The notes beneath the pieces were generated by a model, which had not been told where the DNA came from, searched no databases, and saw only the letters and a program-made list of their open reading frames with translations. From Microstegium vimineum (Eukaryota; Streptophyta; Magnoliopsida; Poales; Poaceae), in the NCBI GenBank assembly GCA_022036555.1, contig CM039119.1, positions 27,183,694 through 27,247,693 of the forward strand: a stretch of 64,000 nt of DNA, read 5' to 3'. The stretch's first letter is position 1. Each line of letters begins with the position of its first letter. The position numbers and the translations under genes were made by a program. This document shows positions 56,844 to 64,000 of this stretch, piece after piece.

Positions 56844-56906
56844 GTCTTATCCAGTTTGAACAATGAACTGCAGTCATGGAGAATGTTAGGATTTGATGCG
56901 TCTCAG
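56844..56906 (+). pseudogene. Captured exon-like fragment (21 codons) in the Helitron
   Basis: It is bounded by AACAG and GTAGGG splice signals and is open in one frame (VLSSLNNELQSWRMLGFDA). The family is not recognised. Confidence 0.4.
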
Positions 56907-58383
56907 GTAGGGTTGGAGATGGTAACACTTCACAAAATTTATATTTGGTCTTTGGTTTCGGCTAAACTTTGAAAACTGTGTGATATTGATTAATCATTGG
57001 CATGAGAAGAAACCACATATTCTTTGTGGCACATAGTTTCTGTAGCTTATTATCTTCAAAATTAATTGGTGTCGATACCCCATACATGTCAGAAATCTGG
57101 TTATGGTTTACTGTAAAATGGTTGGACTGAATTTATATTAATTCCTGAATCAGTGTCGGGTCATAAAGTAGTGATGGTTAATACGCAACTGCACAAAAAA
57201 AGTGTTCCTACTTGCAGGTTCAGTTATCATGTACTAACTGTATTCTCAATCTTCATCATGGTGGCCTAAAACATTTTAGCATTTCTAAAAATGAATCAGT
57301 ACTGATAAATATCTTTTCTCGGATAAAAAAAAGAGGCATATGTTATAATGGGTACTTCGAAGTATGTCTCTGTTACCAGGCATCTCTACCTGCATACACC
57401 ATATGTCTCTTGCTTTAGCTGTTTTCATCATTTGTGTCATGCTTTGCTAGAGTGAAGTGCGCAAGAGACACACGAATTAATTGAGTTGTAGAATAACCAA
57501 ACATTTTGTTCTTGGGTATAATGGTGGATACTTTTTGAGGATTGGAGAGGGTATAACTCTGTGATCTCAATTTTTAATGTATTATGTATGATGATTGAAC
57601 TATTATCTTTCAAGTGTCCTTTTGTTGTTCATATGAGACTATAGGGTTGTGAGCTTTCTTAGAAACTGAGTCAAAAAATGGTATAGGTGCTATACTGGTA
57701 GATCATAATGAGGAGACAAAAGGCCTAAATATGTTTTTTTAATAATAATATTAGTAACAAAATTTACTTTATACTGTCTTACAATTTTCATAAATTGTAA
57801 TTACATAAACACAGGGTGCTACATATCAAAAGTAAAATTCAGCACAACAACATTTGAGTTGGTCTCCTACTGACCATTTGGTAGACACATCCTTTGTACT
57901 AATACCATCCCCAATTTCGGCTGGCTAATCAGATGGGAGCTTTGCAACCTCTGCTATCATTTAGCCAGCTGCACCTCCAAACCTTTGGAACTCCATATCT
58001 CCTCACAGTTAGCCAAGCAACATACATTAGTTAAAAGAAGCACACCTCAAAGTTTGCTGGTTAGTTAGCATGATATCTGAGTCTTTTTTGGGGGGTTCAA
58101 CATGATATCTGAGTCGAGAAACATACATTAGTCAAAAGAACCACACCTCAAAGTTTGCTGGAAGTCTTTCTGCGCATGTTTTCTAAAAACATAGTCATGT
58201 AGATTTACTAAAAGGTATAGTGTTTCTTTTGCGCTTTGTGCAGTGCAGGTGCTTCCTGATGGTTTTGCTGAAACCAGTCATCACGCTGACTAAATGATGT
58301 GTTTCCTTTTCCAACCATTAGATGCTTGGCAAATATGCTCTTCTTACTATTGTAATAATTGACAAAGTTAGCATTCATTGCAG

Positions 58384-58556
58384 ATAGCAAAGAGGAAGGA
58401 GTTCGGCTATGCTTTGGTTGGTGCTCACAATATTTGCTTATTGGTGGCTTGCTGTAGGCCATTACCACAGAGGAGGGAGATTTGTGTTGGCAGGACACCA
58501 CTTCACGAAGAGGCCATGTGGGCAACAAACAGAGGCATTGTGATTTTGCTTAGCAG
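58384..58556 (+). pseudogene. Captured exon-like fragment (57 codons) in the Helitron
   Basis: It is bounded by TTGCAG and GTAAAT. It is open throughout and has a codon-like composition: IAKRKEFGYALVGAHNICLL, then CVGRTPLHEEAMWATNRG. I do not recognise the protein. Confidence 0.45.
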
Positions 58557-61500
58557 GTAAATAAACAATCTGTCCATCAATAGTTGTACGTGACCATTCC
58601 CTATACTCTGTCCAATGAATTACATTGCTTGCAAAACAGGTAGTGCATAAGTAAGTTAAGCCCTATGATGCCATGCACTTTGAAATTTCAAATTCATCAC
58701 TCCTGCAGAAAAATGGATGAAATTGCTCATTGATAGGCCAATGTATGCTTCTATGATTCATGATAGGGTTCCGTACTCTACCGTAAACATACTTATAAGA
58801 TTATAGATCATTATGCATATTCAGTATGATTTTGAAAATAAAACCTGAAGATTTTAATTCTGCAAATAATCCATACAACCTTTTTAATTTGCAATTTCCT
58901 ACTGATGCCATTGTTGCATTTTTTTTTTGTTTAAAAGAATCAGCATAGTAGAAATTGATTAGTTTTTTAGGTTATGCATAATTTTTTCTAGATTGGAGTT
59001 TTTCATCAATAGTCTATATAAAACCAGCAGATCATTTTCATCTAAAGAAATTCAACAACTACACCTGAAGAAGTAACAAGCTCTATTGGGAATGGTTTTC
59101 TCGGAGAGAATAGAGGTGTGACGTTGGCTTTTGTTACTAGCCTGAAGGACGAAAACTGATACTGTATTTTTATAATCTTTGTGGACTCAGGAAAGAAACA
59201 TATCAATGCCTCAAGAAGTTGTAACTTTGAATTCTGGAGCACATTCTTAACTTCCTTGCAGTAAACTTGAATTCTGGGGATCACACCTCAAGAAGTTGGT
59301 CTCTCTTTATTTGAACTTTCCAGCAATTACACTTGACCATTCTAATTTAGACTTTCTTTAAATATAACTCGCAAATTTGTTTTGTATGCATATTTTGTTC
59401 CATTTTTTTTGTATTTTGTTGCAATGTATGGCTGAACACTATTTATCTATCAATTGATTTTGACCCATAATTTTTTTTCATTCTTATTGTGTTAGAAATT
59501 TTTGAGACTCCCGTAGCAACGCACGTGCATTTGCTATTACTTAAACAATTTGAAAAGTGTAAAACAATAGATTTCATATTTTTCTTAGCTCACACTAAGA
59601 AAGTAACACATGCACAAAAATTACCAAGCACAGGAAACACATAAAACTTAGAAAGTAATTAAAACAAGGTTGCATTTAAATAACTAAGCATTTTAACAAA
59701 AGAGCTACATCATGCAATTGAAAAAGAGGTTACTAGCACTTTAATATTTTTTATGGAAAGTGCATGCTGAGGCAAGCTCAACACAACAAGAACCATGATT
59801 TTAGCACATACCAAACTTTAGTTAAAATTTAAATAAGTTAAAATAAGCATATAAAACTTGCTGTCCATTTTTAATTAAACAATAAATAAAAACAGTAACA
59901 ACAAGTCATTTTATATTTTTATGCATAAAGAAAAACATAACAAGACTAACAGAACTTATTTCACATTATTTGCATTTTTCCAGAATTAGTTATACATTTT
60001 CAAAGTTAGCAAACAAAACTAGAAAAACAAAACAGAAAACAAAACCTAGAGTCTATAACATGTGGGACCCACGAGTCAGCTTCTTCCCCACAGAGCCGAA
60101 GGCACGGGAGGTGCTCGACCGACGGCCACTCGCCAGCGGTGAGGTCTCCGGCCAAACTAACCCTGCAGACACGTTCTCCTTCGCAACCCGCATTGAACCA
60201 TATAGCTGGTTGTGTCCAAAGCTCACCGGAGCATGCTCGACGGCGGCAATGGTGGCACGGCGGCGCTGCGGAGCTTACTCTGGCCGGCGCAAGCATCTAC
60301 TGACCCAGCCAGGGACTGCTACACCTACGTTGAACCCTAGCGGTTCGATCTAGCCCGGATTGGGGCCATGGAAACCCTCCGATGAGCTCAGCCACATGCA
60401 CATCGGCACGGTGGCGAGATCACGGCGGCACAACTTCTCTGTTCCGACGGCGATGATGCGTAATCGCTTCAACCGACTCCGACAACTTAACTACGAACTA
60501 ACCAGCTAACCCTAACGCTACTCCGACGAACTCGAGAGGCGCTGAGTTACTCAGCGTGAACCTCGCCGGCGTTGCGGGTGCCGAGCGCTAACGCGCGGCG
60601 GAGATACCCATTCTAGCAAACCCTAACCCTAACAGCTTCAACCAACCCCTTGGTGAGCTTCTCCGTGACCTAGGCGACGGTGCACAAGTGCTAGAAGAGA
60701 GGGAGAGGCGCTGGATTGGGCTGGCCACGGTGGCACAAAGCTTGGCAGAGCTTCAGTCATCAATGGCACCCGCTGTGCTGCGTGGTCTGGCTCACCTGTG
60801 CGGCTTGCGCTTCAACCAAGCGGTGCAAACGGTGGAGCGGAGCAAGGCGAAGCTATGGCTGTGTTTTGGCAGCCAATGCAGCGGTGTGCTATGCAGGCGA
60901 GCTCGACAACGACGCTGGAGCGGGAGAGAGAGGGAGAGAGTGAGGTGCGGTGCGAGTGCGGTCGTGAGATGGAGTGTTCAGCTGGCCAAGGCGCGGCCAG
61001 CGCGGGCCTCCCGCCGGTGTACGGCTGCCACGCAGCGCACGAAGCCTGGCTCGGTCGGCCATGACCGAGCGGCGCGCTCTACCTCCCCCGTTCAAAAACC
61101 CCGATCAGGGTGTCTGACGGCCGGTTTTGGAGCGTGATTAACTTCCTAATCTGTTCATCTTAGCTTCAACCAATTACACATTTTGATAAAGCTATAGTTG
61201 AACTCCATCTTTTGTGTAATTTGCTTTAGCTGAAATTGCTTAGATTTCAAACTACAAGCACTCAAAGAGAGCAACTTTCAAACTGAAAGTCAGTTAAGAC
61301 TTAGGCAATTTTTGAAAACCAAAACAGCCCCCAAATCTGCCTTAAATGGCTAATTAGGGTATGTTTTGGTCCAAATCACCTTAAGGTGGTTAAACAAAGT
61401 TTGTTCAGTATGAAAAACTCTACAACTTTGCTTAAGCCAACTTTATCATGCAAGGTCATTAACAAAGGTTGATTAGTTAAGTCAAAGAAAAGGATTCCTA

Positions 61501-61804
61501 GGGTCAACATATAAGCTTAAACCCTAGCAAGCTTAACTTGACAAGACCACATGTATAAACATGATTCCATTAGAACCCCTAAGTATGTCTAGGTGTTTAT
61601 TAGTGATCAAAACATCAAGCACATGGTTATACAAGCATAACTCACTCAAAGCTAGTTGTAGGTTAACACATACACACATAAAGAACAAGATAAACACCAA
61701 GCTTATCATTTCATGTGATCATGTGAATGCATAGATGCAATGATGCCTGTGCTCATGCTCATGAAATGATATGCAAATACAAGCTTAACACCTAGGGTGT
61801 TATA

Positions 61805-62064
61805 GCCCTCCGCAAGGCGAAGTCAGTCTCAGGTAACCCCGACCCCTACTAAAATCCACCGAACAGAAGGTACATTGGGTACCAATATCCAGGAGGCACT
61901 ACTAGAGGTTCGTTAGCCCATCACGGTAGTCGGTGCATGGAAGTAGTGTGCGCCTCAACACGTCGTTTATGAGATGATTGTGGGAGTGCAACTCAGCGGG
62001 GATCTGACAAGCACTGGGACTCTGGAGTGGTGCCTCCAACTGCTCTGCGTGGGGGGTCTGACAC
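61805..62064. other. Flank between K2 and an Athila-type LTR
   Basis: No gene is visible. The G run GTGGGGGGTCTGACAC just before the LTR might be a polypurine tract, but it does not match the one at 16,750-16,764. Confidence 0.3.
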
Positions 62065-62994
62065 TGTTGACGGTCCTTAAGTACCAATTTTATCCGTCAA
62101 CTAAACATAAAAAGGATCCATATGCAATTCCCATCTAGATATAGGAGGGTTTACTAATGAAATTCCACAAGTTTTGGTGAATACCTGTTTCTGCAGGGGG
62201 TTATCAGGAAATACCAAGGAAAGACCCACATGTCATGTTTGCATAGAGATAATTATCAACCGCACAATTTTCTATACTCTAGAAGGTACCAGAAGACACG
62301 AGAACGAACGGGAGGCGGATCGGGCCCGGAGTCAGGGCGCCCGCCCTAACCCCTAGGGCGCCCGCCCTATGCCAACAACCAATCAGGTTCAACTTCGCGG
62401 ATCGTGCTCCACCGCCTTTGAGGATCAATCTAAACCCTTCACCTAAGGTCAGCTTGATTCGATGGTCGACGTTCATTTGAGAAGGCTATATAAGCAAGGC
62501 TCCTAACCCCTGAGGGAGAGACCCCATTATCATAATTCATAGAGAGAGCAAAAGTTAGGGTTTGGAGATGAGAGGTGTCCCTCCAATGGATATCCTCTCT
62601 TCTCTAAACTAGAATAGATCTAGATAGTAGAGAGATGGAGAGCGAGGGAAGATTAGAGGAGATGCCGGCCTGTCAGTGCCTCCTCCGGTTGTACTTCGAC
62701 ATGATCAAGCTCTAATCAAGCTTGCTCCTGAGATCACTCTGGTAATCTACTTCTTATTTCATTGAGCAATTACTATTTCTAGTTTGCAACTCTTCCGAGT
62801 ACTTTAATCTATAGGATGCTATAGGTTAGAGTAGTATAGGTGTAAGCGCGGTGCTTAGACCTAGATTACTTGTGAATGTCTCCTACATTCCGGACCCATG
62901 GTAGTAGCGCGGAAAGTGACAGTTCCGTCGTTACCTTTGTATTCCACATCCCGTTTGTTTGACTTGCAGGGCTGGATACCTATGGTTAAGCATC
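62065..62994 (+). mobile_element. Athila-type LTR, truncated by copia-type LTR C2
   Basis: It starts TGTTGACGGTCC and aligns with the LTR at 16,765 (for example GAATTCCACAAGTTTTGGTG). It has two GGGCGCCCGCCC motifs (62,335-62,346 and 62,356-62,367) about 130-150 bp upstream of TATATAAG at 62,487-62,494. It stops at GCATC where C2 begins. Confidence 0.8.
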
Positions 62995-64000
62995 TGAAAG
63001 GTCCTAGATGGCTAGAGGGGGGGGGTGAATAGCCTAATAAAAAATCTACAAAGCACTAGAGAAAAGGTTAGAATAACACTTAAGCGAAGCTTTTGCTCTA
63101 GCTCTACTTAGGGATGCAAAGCCACCTATTTAAGCAATTCAGATAACTAAGTGCCTATCACACAATAGCAAAAACCTAAGGCACTTAGCTCAAGCTAGCA
63201 AGAACAACTAAAAAGAGAAACTAACTAGCAAGCTAACTAAGCAAGATAAGAAGGAATGCAAATGCTAGGATGAGGGTGATTGTTGTATCGATGCCTTGTG
63301 ATGGAAGAATACCAATATGAAGACCAATCAGAATACGATCACCAAGAGTAGCCGGGAGACAAGATGAACACAATGATTTTCTCCCGAGGTTCACTTGGTT
63401 GCTACCAAGCTAGTCCCCGTTGTGTCGACTACTCAAGTGGTGATTCGGTAGCTAATAGGCAATGACAAGTCTAGCCCACTAACTTGGGCGCCACAAGAAT
63501 CCACCCAAATGAGAGTAACTCAATGACACAAGCAATCCACTAGAGTTACCCTTTGGCACTCCGCCGAGGTGGGAACAAGCCCTCTCACAAGTCGATGAAG
63601 CCGACCACGAACAATCACCAACACGTGCCGAAGTTTCTCCACAATCGCCAAGCCATCTAGGTGTTGGCAAACACCAAGAATAACAAGAAATCCCGCGGCG
63701 ATGATGATGACCAAGTGCCACTAAGATGCAATGCAATGATCAAGCACTTGGTTCACTCAAACTCTCATGAATTAACAAGCAAAGCAAAGAGAGATGAGTG
63801 GAGAGCCTTCTCAAGCAAGCACAAAGAGTGAGAATGAATGGGAGGTGCAAGAGAGAGCCCTAGGAGCTGGCCAAAGCACTTATATAGCTTCCCAAACCGA
63901 GCTAGCCATTTTCTCCCCTTTCCACTGAATTCTGCGTGACTCCGGACGCACATAGAGAGGGGGTTCGGACCATCGCGCATGCGTCCGGACCCTCTACCAT
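62995..64000 (-). mobile_element. Copia-type LTR C2, partial
   Basis: It begins TGAAAGGTCCTAGATGGC, the inverted end of C1, so it is read on the minus strand. TATATAAG is at 63,896-63,889 on that strand, with TCCGGAC-type palindromes further upstream (63,950-63,992). It runs off the window. GCATC (62,990-62,994) is the likely target site. Confidence 0.8.

Larger units (their letters stand above)
55785..59536 (+). mobile_element. Helitron (3.75 kb) with captured exon-like fragments
   Basis: The left end is A|TCTCTACTCC, a typical plant Helitron 5' end. The right end is CCCGTAGCAACGCACGTGCATTTGCTA followed by T, with the usual 3' hairpin (CCCGT...ACGTG, one mismatch). The last base of the CTRR signature is missing or mutated. 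Insertion is between A and T without a target duplication. K1 lacks this segment and aligns across the site. No Rep/helicase gene is present, so it is non-autonomous. Confidence 0.8.
51643..61804 (-). mobile_element. LTR K2, inverted relative of K1, with two nested insertions
   Basis: On the minus strand it begins TATAACACCCTAGG at 61,804 and ends TTCCGTGATA at 51,643. Both terminal dinucleotides are mutated from TG/CA. Subtracting the copia-type LTR with its duplicated target and the Helitron leaves about 4.87 kb, close to K1's 4,919 bp, and the parts align in order with K1. No clear target duplication was found (ATGCC against GCCCT), so a solo LTR is likely but not proven. Confidence 0.8.

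Noticed and set aside
59534..59540. Canonical CTRR Helitron terminus
   Set aside because: The sequence reads CTAT; the Helitron call rests on the hairpin, the 5' end and the empty site in K1 instead.
51638..61809. Target-site duplication for K2
   Set aside because: ATGCC and GCCCT do not match, and shifting the boundary does not help.

Overview
The window reads as a retrotransposon-dominated, probably heterochromatic piece of a large grass (Poaceae) nuclear genome. No intact ordinary host gene, tRNA, rRNA or CRISPR array is visible. Almost every base can be placed in a nest of long terminal repeat (LTR) elements, solo LTRs with 5-bp target-site duplications, one Helitron, and the degraded genes they carry. 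The evidence is TG...CA-type LTR ends, primer-binding sites and polypurine tracts, Athila- and Tat-lineage Ty3/gypsy protein domains, and a Helitron with a TCTCTACT start and hairpin end. Family letters (G, A, T, W, K, C, S) are labels invented here.

Layout, left to right. 1-11,372: two pieces of family G (Tat-like, no polymerase genes) joined in inverted orientation near 5,240. The left piece is broken by a 2.86-kb solo LTR (S, 2,323-5,185, TSD TTCCG). 11,373-16,637: a minus-strand Athila element (A) with gag, protease, RT, RNase H and integrase, cut by the G LTR. 16,638-18,017: the 3' end of a plus-strand Athila element. 18,018-33,766: a plus-strand Tat element (T) with dual RNase H, integrase, two antisense genes, polypurine tract and start of its 3' LTR. 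T is interrupted by a 4.9-kb solo LTR (K1, TSD GATAA) and two solo W LTRs (W1 with TSD GGGGG, W2 with TSD GGTGC/GGTGT). 33,767-51,347: a minus-strand Athila-like non-autonomous element W (gag, protease, ATHILA-ORF1-like gene). Its 3' LTR received G copy 3 (34,982-44,251), and a deletion then fused G to W's interior. 51,643-61,804: a second, inverted K LTR containing a copia-type solo LTR (TSD CCCAA) and a 3.75-kb Helitron. 62,065-64,000: an Athila-type LTR interrupted by another copia-type LTR that runs off the window.

The most interesting system is family G. It has gag in the sense direction, no pol, and a complete multi-exon gene on the opposite strand between gag and the 3' LTR. That gene encodes a plant mobile domain (PMD), a basic NLS-like patch, an Ala/Ser/Glu-rich repeat region and a C-terminal coiled coil. 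It has its own TATA box and four introns with conserved lengths and phases. The copy at 6,445-9,839 is open through all exons and has lost only the probable start codon. The hexamer GCCGAT/ATCGGC is strongly over-represented throughout G (16 times in 425 bp of one LTR), in coding and non-coding DNA and on both strands. This suggests a sequence-specific recognition code for the element. Element T independently carries two different antisense genes, one with an F-box and a MYND-like zinc cluster. Antisense gene capture is therefore a shared theme of the Tat-type elements here.
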